Assembly: GCA_946800325.1 (NCBI GenBank)
Contig: OX326961.1
Location: 50,370,293 to 50,434,292, forward strand
Direction: 5' to 3'
DNA from: Luzula sylvatica
Lineage: Eukaryota > Streptophyta > Magnoliopsida > Poales > Juncaceae
DNA: 64,000 bases
Shown: positions 34,975 to 46,840 of the stretch, in pieces
Position numbering within the stretch: the stretch's first letter is position 1
How the letters are laid out: each line of letters opens with the position of its first letter
Notes under the pieces: generated by a model
Told to the model about the DNA's origin: nothing
Database searches by the model: none
Seen by the model: the letters and a program-made list of their open reading frames with translations, nothing else
Program-made: the position numbers and the translations under genes

Positions 34975-37732
34975 TATCCATTTCCTTGTAGAGGTGAGGT
35001 ACTGAACCAAGGCTGTTTGGTACCGGACCAAAACACCGATCAAAATCCAAGTTCTTTCAACCTCCATTCCTGTTCTTCACCGTCTCTCTCTCACCCAACC
35101 TTCGCTCACCTCAATTATTCTTCTTCTGGCTTGAACGACATCCATGTCGGATCTTCCTCTTCACATGCCCAAAGATCAAGCAGAACTCCTTGGTAACGCT
35201 CAATCCTTCGTCTCGTGTGAATTCCTTTCGTAATTTAGTGCATGTTATCATCCTCAAAAGATAAATTACTTATTCATATACATTTACTCATAATTAACAT
35301 TTTTTTTTCTTTATCAACGTGCTTTAATTAAGGGCAAAGGATCAAGAAGAGAACGCCACATTCAACACCAAGAGATTGTTGCAAGATCGTGAAATCAGAC
35401 ATGACAATAGCAATAGCAGTGCCGCATCTCTGTCGATTGGAGCGGCTAGACTGAAGAAAAAGACGAGAAGAAAGGTGAGAGAACCGAGGTTTTGCTTCAA
35501 GACTTTGAGCGACGTCGATGTCTTAGACGACGGATATAAATGGCGTAAATACGGCCAGAAAGTCGTCAAGAACACTCAACACCCAAGGTATGTATGAATG
35601 TATACCTATTTTAAGATATTAGGATTTAATTTAATAGTTATTTTAGATAATATTTTGTAGGTTCTATATTTAATTTTAAGGGGAAAGATTGAACATTCAT
35701 GCAATGTGTATCATTGTTTCCCCAAACCCTAAAAGTACTATATATATGTATGATACGGTTAGACATGTATTTCAATTTGTTTCCTCAAACTATCTACACA
35801 AATTTTAGATGTTCGATCTCCTATTTCCCAAGATTCAGATTGGTTCATGAATTCAAATTTCAGTGGTCATTTGAGTTTGCATGGTATACTTGCATGAATT
35901 CTTTCTTCTTTGTTCTTTCTCTATTTCATGAAATGGAGAATTACAGTACTGTCAGTGAATTGGCATACTAAACGACTTATCATAACATAAATAAAAGTAG
36001 CTTTTTAAGAACTCTCTATTCAAAAAAGTGCAATTTTTTTTTGTCATGGAGGTACAGTATCACTGCAAAGGAGCTTTGAAATTTGAATACTGTTACGGCC
36101 ACAATATTAACTTTACAGTACAATAATTTTAAATTATCTCTAAATGTCAGAAGAAATTAATATAGAAAATTCAAATTGTTATATCTTATTCTAGACAAAT
36201 CCTTCAAGATTTAGTCCTGATCAGGAATTATACTGGTACATGTACCACATCGTTAAATCTTTTATCGGTACATGTACCAATACAATCTTTAGAACAACTC
36301 TTTATGTTGGGGTTCAACCACAAGTTAAAACTGCAGTGAGCAAAAAGTATTCTCATCTCAATTCTAAAGTTCTAGCATAAAAAGAGAAGAAAATAAAAGT
36401 GATATCAGCTTTCTAATATTAAAAAATTAGGGTTTCTTTGTAAACAAAGTTTAGGGTTTCTTTGTAATATTAAAAAATTAGGGTTTGTTTGTAATATACA
36501 AAAAAAATTGATTTAACAGAACTTCATGAAAAAGTCTGCTTCTGCAATTTATTCTTTTTTGTCATTAGCATTTGGTTCCAAAGTTTTTGGTAGGAGCACA
36601 AGATTAGGGTTAGGTGTATTGTATGGTACGTACTATGTAGTAGAATAATAAGTAAATAATTTTTCCATGTACCTATGATTAGTGACCCCATAGTGGGTAC
36701 CAAGAAGGGCACGGATGAGACACTGTCCCAGAGCAATTTAGCAGTCTTATCCTTCATAAGTGCCCTCTGTTAAGACCTCTTCATCATTCCACTGAGCACC
36801 TCACTACCTATCTGCCTCTCCACTATCCACCTTTTCAGATTTGTGTAATTTTGGGGGGTTTTGCATAAAATGTTAGATTTGTTGGACCTTGCAAATTGCA
36901 ATGATCATGCCCTTCTCTTCATGTATTGGGATTGGGATGGGTCCCCTACAATGTTATTTGGGTATGAGTGAGAGAACCCTTTTTCATAATTTCACTTTTG
37001 CAAAGGCCAAAGGGGTTAGGCTCATGATTTCTTGGTTACTTTTTGAGAATCTTACTGTTACGAAGGACTTCGATGTTAAGTTTGATCATGATGAGGATTG
37101 AGGGGTTGATTTGATTTGAAGTAGTCTCCAAATTCTTATATGGGCAGTGCTACAGTCACTCCCTCCCTCACTCCCAAATCCCCTCCCTAGGTCTATGACA
37201 TGTGGGACCCACACAACATTTCACAAAAATTAATGTATGTGGGTCTCACATGTCATAGACCAAGGGAGGGGATATGGGAGGGAGGGAGGGAGTGGCTAGA
37301 GCATTACCCTTCTTATATACTCGTGTGAAATGAAATGTAGTCCCTTAATTGATTCTTGATTTAGTATTGAATATTGCCTCATAGTCATTGCATGAGTTAC
37401 TCATCTATATGTGTCATACAGGATTTGATTGAATTTTCAGGGACCTTATTGACCTACAAATATATTCACCATGATTGTTTACAATAATGTTTTATTTAAT
37501 CATTATATGCAATGGGATATACTTAAGCACTAAATAATTGACAATATATCTTTAATCATGTAGGAGCTACTATAGATGCACACAAGATACTTGTCGGGTG
37601 AAGAAACGGATCGAGCGACTTGCCGAGGACCCGCGAATGGTGATCACAACGTACGAGGGCAGACACGTGCACTCTCCTTCGCACGACGAAGAAGAGCCTC
37701 AGGGCTCGGCTCAAATGAACTTCTTCTGGTAG
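34972..37732 (+). CDS. WRKY13: WRKY group IIc transcription factor, WRKY13 type
   Basis: Three exons, 34972-35192, 35333-35587 and 37564-37732, give 645 nt and 214 residues. The N-terminus is Ser/Asn/Pro-rich. A basic linker [18 protein letters not shown] precedes the WRKY domain: [17 protein letters not shown], then Cys and His ligands across the last intron (YYRCTQDTC and EGRHVH). The last intron splits the Arg codon of PR|SYYRC, the classic WRKY position. The C-terminus MNFFW matches Arabidopsis WRKY13. That protein binds W-boxes, promotes secondary wall (NST2) expression in stems and affects flowering time. Exon 1 was set by frame: only the frame opening [14 protein letters not shown] joins exon 2. 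An alternative start at 35144 is out of frame. Intron 2 is unusually long (about 2 kb) and holds a MITE. Confidence 0.9.
37142..37309. mobile_element. Mutator-type MITE, copy 2, inside WRKY13 intron 2
   Basis: Exact 9-bp target duplication TTCTTATAT (37133-37141, 37310-37318). Termini are an inverted repeat, GGGCAGTGCT...CACTCCCTCCCTC against GAGGGAGGGAGTGG...GCATTACCC. The middle is also palindromic (TGACATGTGGGACCCACA). At 168 bp it is the same family as 18610-18785. Intronic, so probably neutral, but it could fold into a hairpin RNA. Confidence 0.88.
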
Positions 37733-38649
37733 AGGTATATTCATCTTGTCCGACGTTAAATATAATGTTTTTACCAATCATGTTTAGTTTATGGACGAAT
37801 TTTTCGAGCGAGTACTGTGATCAACGTTTTTACTTATCAGCGGGGCGATGTAAATATTTTCTCATGTTTTTATTGTGTTTGTTTCGATGAAAAATAATTA
37901 GTAAGTATGGTTGTTTGAAGGTTAATTAGAGATTTCAAAGTGGAGTATGTTTCGAGTTGTTTAGTTCGATGTGCAAGCATAAATGGAATTTATTTTAGAA
38001 AAACAAAGAGAACTCATATATTTTCCGTCTATTGTTTTTTATTTAAAAAATTATTATTATTATTACTGTTATAAGATTTAAAATCCTGACATTGAAATTC
38101 TAAATCTTAATTTGTTATCTCATGCTCATATTTTTCAATTACATAAACAATCATCCAAATCATGAAAAGAAAAACTAAACACATTTATAATCATACGCTG
38201 AAATACTTAATTGATATGAGGAATTGATATCCTCGATTGTAAAATAGAACTTGAAATCCCCAATTTGTAAAATCTGCAAACAAAATAGTTAAATACTCCC
38301 CTGCAAACCACTCTCCTTCTCTTTCTCTCACCTTTTCAGATGATAAACTAGCCGTCTCGCATCTTTCCCTTTGCCTTGTTAGCTTCGCCAATAGATCTCC
38401 TTGTCTCAGCAATAACCACCTCGAGCATCACCATAGAAGCACCTCGGAAGTAGTTGAAACGTTTGTCGTCAGTCTAAACTATTCTCCATTTCCGCTCTTT
38501 ATCCACCATGAAAAATCGATAAAAATCTCGTTGATAGAATGACATGTTCAACTAATTCTCTTTCTGGGAGCCCCATTTATGCAGAAGATCTTCCTATTCT
38601 GAGCTCTAGAAATGAGATGCTTGTTCAATTTTCCCCCCCCCCTCGCATT
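37733..38649. other. WRKY13 3' flank and intergenic DNA
   Basis: The 3' UTR probably reaches about 37900. Beyond that I see AT-rich DNA and a CT-rich patch near 38300-38450 without a sustained frame. No gene recognised. Confidence 0.45.
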
Positions 38650-38835
38650 GTAAGTAGAGGTGGTAATCGGGTGGATTGAGCCGGGTTCGGACCGAGTCAT
38701 TTCAGGTTTAGATCATTTCGATTTGCGGGTAATTCGTATCGCAGGTCGTTCGATTTATTTCGGGTCGTTTCGATTTTCGGGTCATTCGGTTGTTTCAGTT
38801 TAGGGGTTCGGTTCCGGATCGTTTGGTTCCGAGTT
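38650..38835. repeat. CGGGTCATTCGGTT-type repeat, single arm
   Basis: Variants of CGGGTCGTTTCGATTT and TTCGGTTCCGGATCG, the inverse of the CCCGAAACCGAATGA run at 26405-26790. It begins near GAGGTGGTAATCGGGT, which resembles a transposon terminus. The opposite arm was not found. Confidence 0.45.
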
Positions 38836-39659
38836 TTTTTTTTCTTGTAGAGTTTTAAACAAGTATACCTTCAAACCGACTAGGATGTTTTGTGCTATCT
38901 GAGAGGGTTACGCTCACGGTGGATACGAACTCTCGAGTGATTAAAGTTAAAACCAATCAACGCGACGAGCAAGACTGAAGTTTCATTTCAACCCTACGAG
39001 GAATCCGATTTTGTACAAATCAAGGCAAAAGTTTTAAACTTTTTATTCTGTACTTTTACACGATAAATGGGATCCTAGGTTTAGGATTGCGGTATGTTTT
39101 CGCTGCCATGTATGGTACATGGGTGTCGCAGACCCATGTTATAATTAGAAGACCTGGAGATTGAAATGAGAAGTGAGATTGGACGTAATATTCCATCATT
39201 GCTAACTCTAAAAAGAGAATTTTTTCAAGCAAAGTTAACATAAATCAAGTAAAATGGTATTAAATAAAATCAAGGAAAGTGTACATAAGAAGAGAAAAGT
39301 GAAACTTCCTTAGTGTTTTAAAAGTTCTTCAAAATTAATACAATTATTCTTCAAACTGCCGTCACTTGAACACGCCTTTTTCATATCGAACAAAAAACAA
39401 TCAATTATAAACACGCCTTTTCCAAATCGAACAAAAAACAATCAATTGTAAACAAAATACACCAAATTATCATACTAAATCTAATTATAAATTCAATTTA
39501 AAACAAATTCAAGTAAAAATATCAAATTATGGGGTTTCCAAATTCTGGTGGGTTGTTGGGCAGTTTTCAGAAATCGGCAGGTTCTAAAGGTGTGGCGGAG
39601 GCAGGAGGCCGGCACCTTGGTGGTTGTTTTCTTTTTGCCGCGCTAGGCAAGACGCACGA
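38836..39659. other. Intergenic DNA with a 43-bp tandem duplication
   Basis: No gene seen. At about 39373-39450 a segment with CACGCCTTTTC and CGAACAAAAAACAATCAATT occurs twice in tandem. Confidence 0.5.
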
Positions 39660-39667
39660 GGCGCAAC

Positions 39668-40183
39668 TAGGGATGTCAAAGGGTCGGGTCGGGTTCGGAT
39701 AAAGCTCCCCCATACCCGAACCCAATCCAAAAATACCCGCAGGTAAAAAATCATATCCGAACCTGAACCCGCGGATAACGGATATACCCGAAACCGAACC
39801 CGCGGGTAACGGATATACCCGAATCCAAACCCGTTACCCGAAGTCACGAATAAAAAATCTAAAAAATTATTATACAAATATGCAAAATCACCAACAATTT
39901 TAAATATATAAAACAACCAACTTGTACAAAATATATTAAAAATCCAAATATTACAAATAATTAATCCGTAAAACATCCAAAATTTTCATATCATTGGGTA
40001 TTTTCGGGTTTGGGTATACCCGCGGATAAAAATTTACACCCGTGCCCTTACCCGAACCCGAACCAGGAGCGGGTATTTTTTCGGGTAAAACCCGATCCGC
40101 GAGTATTTTTTTCGGGTATTATCCGCTTCGTTCGGGTCGAGTATCCGCGGGTTCAGATTTTACCCGATCCATTGACATTCCTA
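39668..40183. mobile_element. hAT-like non-autonomous element rich in CGGGTA, copy 2
   Basis: Exact 8-bp target duplication GGCGCAAC (39660-39667, 40184-40191). Termini TAGGGATGTCAA and, inverted, TAGGAATGTCAA. Its centre (for example CCAAATATTACAAATAATTAAT) is the reverse complement of the centre of 20286-20826, so both are the same family in opposite orientation. Confidence 0.85.
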
Positions 40184-40191
40184 GGCGCAAC

Positions 40192-40693
40192 ACATGTTTC
40201 GTTTTTCTTGGTCGAGCCAGAGAGAAGGAGAAAGAAGCAGGGAATATCGCGAAGAGCGAGAAAGAAATCAGGTATGGTGAATAGGCTAATATGGTTTGGG
40301 TTAGAGGATTCTAATCGGTCTGTGTGTAGAATATTGGATCGGAATAGTATGAATTCGAACCGGTTCAATTTTTATTGAGTTAAATTATATATACTAATAA
40401 TTACATATTTTAGTATTAATAATACATACATACATATACATACTACTCTAAAATTGGATCCCCTAAAAAAACATATGGATTACATATTTTAGTAATCATT
40501 TTTATGGAATAATATTTTTATGGACTAATAATTACATATTTTCGTATTAATAATACATACTTATAAATATACATACTACTACAAAATTGGATCTCCTAAA
40601 CAAAATCTCTGGACCCGGACCTCGTCGGCCTACCCATATGGTCGGCCATGTTGAGAATCATGACCTCTCATTGTGCAAATGGAATTGTGAAGA
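40192..40693. other. Intergenic DNA, no gene seen
   Basis: Contains a locally repeated AT-rich segment (AATAATACATACATA... followed by CTACTCTAAAATTGGATC) present twice, near 40395-40460 and 40525-40590. No gene recognised. Confidence 0.45.
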
Positions 40694-40701
40694 CGTTCGT
40701 C

Positions 40702-41171
40702 CTATGTTGCACGGATACGGATATAGGTATCGTATCCGATACGATACGGATACGGATACAGATACGGTTATATAGTTATTATTTTAATATATTTATATTG
40801 TATATAATTAATAAATTAAATAATAAATTAATAATATTTTAAAATTAAATATCATGACAATAAATAAAATCAACATAACAATACAAGTATCATAAAAGTA
40901 TCCTAAATTTATTATAGAAGTATCCTAGAATTAATTTTGAATCATGATAGAAGTATCCTATATAATTTATTTAAAAATATTATGGGCCAAAATATATAAT
41001 GGGCCGAAGGATCCTAAATGGAGTATCCCGGCCGTATCCTGCCGTATCCCCGCCGTATCCAAAAAAAAAAAATATTAAAATAATCGAACGATACGTATCG
41101 TACCCGTATATGTATCGGATGCTCGTATCCTCAGGATACTTCTGCATTTTGAAAGTATTCGCGTAACATAG
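40702..41171. mobile_element. hAT-like non-autonomous element rich in GATACGG
   Basis: Flanks CGTTCGTC (40694-40701) and CGTTTGTC (41172-41179) form an 8-bp duplication with one change. Termini CTATGTTGCACGGATAC and, inverted, CTATGTTACGCGAATAC. Inside each end lies an array of GATACGGATAC / GTATCC words. It is non-coding. Confidence 0.75.
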
Positions 41172-41520
41172 CGTTTGTCATGTTCCATAATTTTTCTCTC
41201 ATATTCTTGATGTCGGTTTTGAAACAATTAACACAAAAACAAATTAACTGCTAATTTCAACATACTGATAAATTACATGTTAATTAATTTTTAATTCATT
41301 TATGGGAAATTTTGAATAGTAGACGAGAATAAGTTCGGAATACCGGAAATAGCCAACTTAGTTTGGAAATTTGGATTCTAATACTATCGACTTTTGAAAA
41401 GTCGAGAGCATGGAAAACTGTCGATTTTTCAAAAGTCGTGACCTTGTTGTTTCCTAATTAATCTGTTAACTTTGTTAAACCTGTCGACTTTTCAAAAGTC
41501 GAGTGTTCCACTTCCCGAGA

Positions 41521-41690
41521 CACAGTATTACCGACGGCCCGTCGCAGAAGACCCAGTATTACCGACGACCCGTCGCAGAAGACCCCATCACTGTACAGCT
41601 CCTGTATTACCGACGACCCGTCGCAGAATACCCCATCACGTACAGAGACAGCTGCCCAGTATTACCGACGGCCCGTCGCAGAAGACGGTA
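41521..41690 (+). repeat. CCGACGGCCCGTCGCAGAAG minisatellite in the left TIR
   Basis: About five GC-rich units with core TATTACCGACGGCCCGTCGC, unit 28-35 bp. Each unit holds the palindromic GACGGCCCGTC. The inverted counterpart in the right TIR (42943-43165) has seven units, so the arms have changed independently. Confidence 0.85.
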
Positions 41691-41843
41691 TGCCTATTTA
41701 CGTCATTTGCTGGCTGGAGAAAGACGATATTTTGAGAAAACTTAAATGGTGTTCGAAAACTATCAACTTTCCAGCTTAAATGGTGTTTTTTAATTCATAT
41801 TATTATATTGTCTATTTGTTATTTTTGTCAAGGATTGTTTATA

Positions 41844-42740
41844 CTAGGAAAATATCCCGCGCTTCGCTGCGGGATATATTATTTGATAAGAATTAATATA
41901 ATAAGCAAAAGTAATTATTTGATATATTATTTGATAAGAAAATAGATATGATCATAAAATAATAATTTTATCTAAAACGTTACAAGTGCAAAACAAAAGT
42001 AATCTTCATAAATGTTAATTTAAAAAAAAAGTCTGATATTAAATAGTCTCACAAATATTATGCAATAAATATAAATTTTTTCCTCATCAAAATATATCAT
42101 ATGTTTCAAAAGAAAAATTGAAATGTTTTATTTATAATACAAAACATGTCAAATAAAATAAAATTCTGAAAATGACAAAAAAAAAAAAAAAACATAAAAG
42201 ACGCAGCTTGGTACCAATCAAAAATATTATAATAAACACAAAAAACGCAGTTTGGTACCAATCAAAACTGTTATAATAAGCAAAAAAAAAAAAAATACCA
42301 GCTCAGGCTAACAAAAAGTATTTGTGTGAATAGTATTTTGTTAACAGTAAAATTATAGTATACAAATTATATTTATTAATACGATGAAAAATTCAAATAT
42401 TTTATTTAGAACACAAGACATATGTCAATTATATTTATTAATACGATGAAAAATTCAAATATTTTATTTAGAACACAAGACTTATGTCAATTATATTTAT
42501 TAATACGATGAAAAATTCAAATATTTTATTTAGAACACAACACATATGTCAAATAAAATAAAATTCCCAAAAAAAAAAAAAAAAAAACGATAAACAGTAA
42601 CCGTGATGAACAGTACCATGTGAACAGTGTTGAACAGTACCGGTGAACAGTATTTGATGATGTGGCATGCCATAGCTCTTGTATTCAAAAATTAATGGGA
42701 GGGAAGAATTTAGTTTGAATTTGATTAGTACTAATCAAAT
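41844..42740 (-). mobile_element. Helitron 3' terminus nested in the Mutator-like element (minus strand)
   Basis: On the minus strand, the hairpin CCCGCAGCGAAGCGCGGG is followed after a short spacer by CTAG (41844-41847) and a host T, the Helitron 3' signature. The element would extend to the right. The interior contains TGAACAGTA repeats (42593-42650) and a 62-bp triplicate. The 5' TC end could not be fixed, so the right border is a guess. Confidence 0.6.
42366..42560 (+). repeat. 62-bp tandem repeat, three copies
   Basis: Units beginning ATTATATTTATTAATACGAT at about 42366, 42428 and 42490 differ at only a few positions. They lie inside the putative minus-strand Helitron. Confidence 0.85.
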
Positions 42741-42942
42741 TTTATAATATCTTAACACATTTTACAAATCACAGTTTAAGCTAAATATAAACAGTCCTTG
42801 ACAAAAATAACAAAAAGACAATATATTAATATGAATTAAAAAACACTATTTAAGCTGGAAAATTGATAGTTTTCGAACACCATTTAAGTTTTCTCAAAAT
42901 ATCGTCTTTCTCCAGCCAGCAAATGACGTAAATAGGCATACC

Positions 42943-43165
42943 GTCTTCTGCGACGGGCCGTCGACAATACATTCTTCTGCGACGGGCCGTCGGTAATACA
43001 TTCTTCTGCGACGGGCCGTCGGTAATACTGGACAGCTGTCTCTGTACGTGATTGGGTATTCTGCGACGGACCGTCGGTAATACCGGAGCTGTATAGTGAT
43101 GGGGTCTTCTGCGACGGGCCGTCGGTAATACTAGGTCTTCTGCGACGGGCCGTCGGTAATACTGT
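42943..43165 (-). repeat. CCGACGGCCCGTCGCAGAAG minisatellite in the right TIR
   Basis: Inverted version of the array at 41521-41690, with seven units. One spacer (ATTGGGTATTCTGCG) corresponds to a left-arm spacer, which anchors the alignment. Confidence 0.85.
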
Positions 43166-43374
43166 GTCTCGGGAAGCGGAACACTCGATTTTTGAAAAGT
43201 CGACAGGTTTAACAGAGTTAACAGATTAATTAGGAAACAACAAGGTCTCGACTTTGGAAAACTGTCGACTTTCAAAAGTCGATAGTGTTATAATCCAAAT
43301 TTTCAAATTAAGTTGGTTATTTCTGGTATTCCGAACTTATTCTCGTCTACTATTCAAAATTTTCCTTCATTTAT

Positions 43375-44930
43375 ATATATAAATTTTCTTTCATTTATAT
43401 TCTCGTCTACTATGTGTGCAAATTGGGCTTTATAAAATGCTACATGTAAAAAATATCAAAGATAAGCCACACAAGTGTTACCGAAGAATAATTAATAGAA
43501 ATATATTTAAGTGAGTCCCATGAAATATTTATCATAAAAATGTCTTCGGTAATGATTTGGTGGATTGTGTTTGTGAGTGTAGCATCCCTGTATTTTGATG
43601 TCCAGTTTGTACTAATAAAATTAACTTGTATTAATTAATTATAAAATATATTAAAAGAAGGAAAATACTCGCGATTCGACGAGCACGTTAATTATATTTT
43701 ATATTGTAATACAAAATATATCTTTTTATAATAATAATAATAATAACAATTCAAAAGTAAAATTATTTAAACTCACTTATGTATGATTTTGTAGTTGTTT
43801 TGACGATTATTTACATTATAATATCAAATGATTAAGTTTTTTAATAAAAAATAATATATATTAATATTAATATATTATTATATAGTAATATATGGGATAG
43901 ACCACAGTGATATGAAAACATAACAAATATAATATCATTAATGTTCACAATATTTAATTCAATAATAAATATAAAAATAGTGAATCATACGACATATGTT
44001 GTCACAAAACAAGTCATTAATTATATAATAATTTTTGTATTGATTTAAAATGAAATTAAAATTCTTAATAATATCAGATATAATAGTGAAAGTAATTTAA
44101 AAAATAATATAAAAAATTAATTAATAAAAAATATTAAAAAAAAATCAACGTCGTAAGATTTACTTATCTTTTTAAAAATAACAAATTATTCTATAGATGC
44201 TTATAAGTTATAAGAAGTTATTTGTGTTTTGATAAAAGAACTCCTTTATATTCCTTTTGTTTTTTTTTTTAAATCAATACTAAAGTTGTTTGACAAAAAT
44301 GCAAATATAACCTACTTAATACTATAATTCATACATAATTTTTTTTATTATATTTTTTTGTAGAAATAAATAATATTACTTATCATTATATTATCTAAAT
44401 ATTTTTTTTTTGCATTGTATCTTCTTTCACAATATTTGTACATACTCAGAATAGGGAAAACGGTATGGATGAATTATGCTAATACGAATTTCAAAATAAA
44501 AAGAAAATTACAAACAATATGTTTGATGAATCTTTCAAATTAAAGTTTCAAATATAATATTAATAGATGACGCATGTTTATAATATTATATATTAATTTA
44601 TTAGTATTTCATATACACATTTTTCATCTGTCATTATATTCAAATTTTATCATGTAAATTGAACAACAAATAATTAAATAACCTTAATCTAATATATTAA
44701 TGATTAATAATATGTCGCGTCATTATTATCAGATGACATGACATTCTAAGAAAACTCAAAATATAATATGATTACAAAAAATCAATAATTAATTCCTGAT
44801 TTAAATTTTACTACCTATTATAATTTAATGATTAAAAATTGAAATAAATATAATAATATAGCATAACAAAAACGTACAATTTTAAGTTCAAAAATAAAGT
44901 AGCAAGTAGAAAACCAGGCAACACCCGGTT
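43375..44930. other. Very AT-rich intergenic DNA, no gene seen
   Basis: More than 1.5 kb of AT-rich sequence without sustained frames. GAAAATACTCGCGATTCGACGA near 43663 resembles the hairpin of a Helitron end, but the CTRR terminus is missing. Confidence 0.5.
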
Positions 44931-45002
44931 TACCAGTAACCAATGGGCAAAATAGTAAATCCACATGTGTAGGATCCTATCCCAATTGCCAACTCACATG
45001 AA

Positions 45003-45315
45003 ATCGCCATACCATATCATCGAGTGACCACGAGGCTGTGGGGTGCCACGAAAACCCGATTTAGATACGCCGTATCCAATGCGCAAGATATATTCCTCGC
45101 TCCGCAGTGCTCCGCGTAGGCAGTGGTATATATATCCTTTGCTCTGTCCTAATTGGCTATCTTGGACACATCCTATGTGGCACCAAAATATCTTCTCCTG
45201 CTATCTCTTAGGTTTGCTTGTGCATCTCTTTTATGTGGCCTTTCGTGTGACGAGTAAATTACATCTTCATAATTTACTATTTGGGATTCTTTTTAAACGA
45301 ATTAACATAAAATAA
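45003..45315 (+). promoter_or_regulatory. Promoter-like orphan segment with an exact evening element
   Basis: A GC-richer island in AT-rich DNA with AAAATATCT at 45185-45193 (the exact evening element), CCAAT-like words and TATATATATCC near 45128. An open frame of 90 codons crosses it but looks non-protein, and no gene follows. It could be a relic or displaced promoter. The function is not established. Confidence 0.25.
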
Positions 45316-46840
45316 TGTAAACAATTTAAATTGTAGAAAATTGATGCAATGATGGCTTAATAATAAATATGATAGGAAAAGTTTTTTGGTGTACCTGGAG
45401 TATGTCGTTTTTCCTAGATAGTGTTTAGATATATATATGATTGGTTCGAATTCAATGTCATCCATTGTTTTTTCTACTGTTAAGATTTCGACACCTAGCA
45501 GTTATGTGGTCTTGCAGCTGCCACGCGTACACGAGATATGTATGTCAAATTGGCATTTAATTTGTTTATGTAAAAATTGTAAGTGCAATGTATCTAGCAA
45601 TTGTATTTTTTGATATATTGATTGTTAGTGGTCATGAAAGTGATGCGTAGAAGTCAAGAACGGGTGATACTTATTATTAGGGAAGGATGGATTCATTATA
45701 CTTTGATTATGGTCAATATTCATTGTATCTAGCATGCGTTCGCCATTTCATTCGTGTAATGATCTCAATTCTCCTATTGAAATTTGGACTTATGAAATGT
45801 GATAGACAAATATTTATATAGTTGTATACGTTCGTGAATAATATGGTGTCTTTCAAATAAAAAAAATACTAAGTTAAAATATGAGTTCGAATTCGAATTA
45901 TGTTTTTACTCTCGTGATTTAATAAATTGATCAAATTCAATAAATCCGGGAAACAAGTATTGTATTTCAAATATTTTTTATTATACTCGTTCCTTAATAT
46001 TTTTGTCAGGACTTGGTATTATTTTTGTTGAGCCAAAAATGTGTTTCAATTTGTGCAATTCATACCAGTCTTGTAGTTCATAATTTTCTAATTATTCGAA
46101 AAAGTATATTATACTCGTGAGTTTTTATGCCTAACTATTGTTAACCATTAAAGGAAAAAGTAATATATATTATAACAATTCAAATTCAGTTGGACAATAC
46201 TTGTATGTTAATATATTTTTGTTTTTTCATCAAATGAAAATAGTGAAATAACAATTTAATAAAAATAATATGAACTAATAAAAATACTACATATACATAT
46301 AACAACATATTGATATTTCTCAAGACATGTTATTTAACATTTAAATGTTGTTAAAACGTGCACGATATTTATTATGTACCAACTCCGGACACATTTTGCT
46401 TTTTGTACTTGTATTTTGACTTATTGATGTTAATAATTTTTTATCTTTCCAACTCATTGTTCTACTTATTATTAATATAATTTATATTTTTTGTTGGAGC
46501 GAAATACATAAATACGACCATGTTTTGTTTTTTTTTACATGTAAAGACACAAATGTTTCTATTCGTATCGAATAAGTTAAACTTAATATACTTCTAAATG
46601 ATAAATCTTCAAAATAATCATGTAAATCTAGTAAATATATATGATGTGCATCTTCAATTTCTCAATAAAAAGATCTTTTAAATATTATTTTAGTATTAAT
46701 AATCGTTGGTTATTGAAAATATAATTGGATACTTTCGATCAGCTAAAACACGTATTTGAATTTGAACTAATAAAATATAACAAAAAATACTAGCGGACAA
46801 GCCACATTTTTTTCTTTTTTACATAAGTTACATTATTTTC
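45316..46840. other. AT-rich intergenic DNA, no gene seen
   Basis: No sustained frame, RNA gene or clear transposon terminus recognised between the orphan GC island and the GIGANTEA promoter. Confidence 0.5.

Larger units (their letters stand above)
41305..43365. mobile_element. Non-autonomous Mutator-like element with long (about 540 bp) TIRs
   Basis: Exact 9-bp target duplication TTCATTTAT (41296-41304, 43366-43374). The arms, about 41305-41843 and 42795-43365, are mutually inverted and start GGGAAATTTTGAATAGTAG / GGAAAATTTTGAATAGTAG. Each arm holds a GTCGACTTTTCAAAAGTCGA-like palindrome block and a 28-30-bp minisatellite. The centre contains a Helitron 3' end. No transposase is encoded. 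Confidence 0.88.

Noticed and set aside
35144..35192. Alternative WRKY13 start opening [10 protein letters not shown]
   Set aside because: This frame does not join the WRKY exon in phase; the frame from 34972 does.
43655..43700. Helitron end near GAAAATACTCGCGATTCGACGA
   Set aside because: It has a hairpin-like sequence but no CTRR terminus followed by T on the expected strand.
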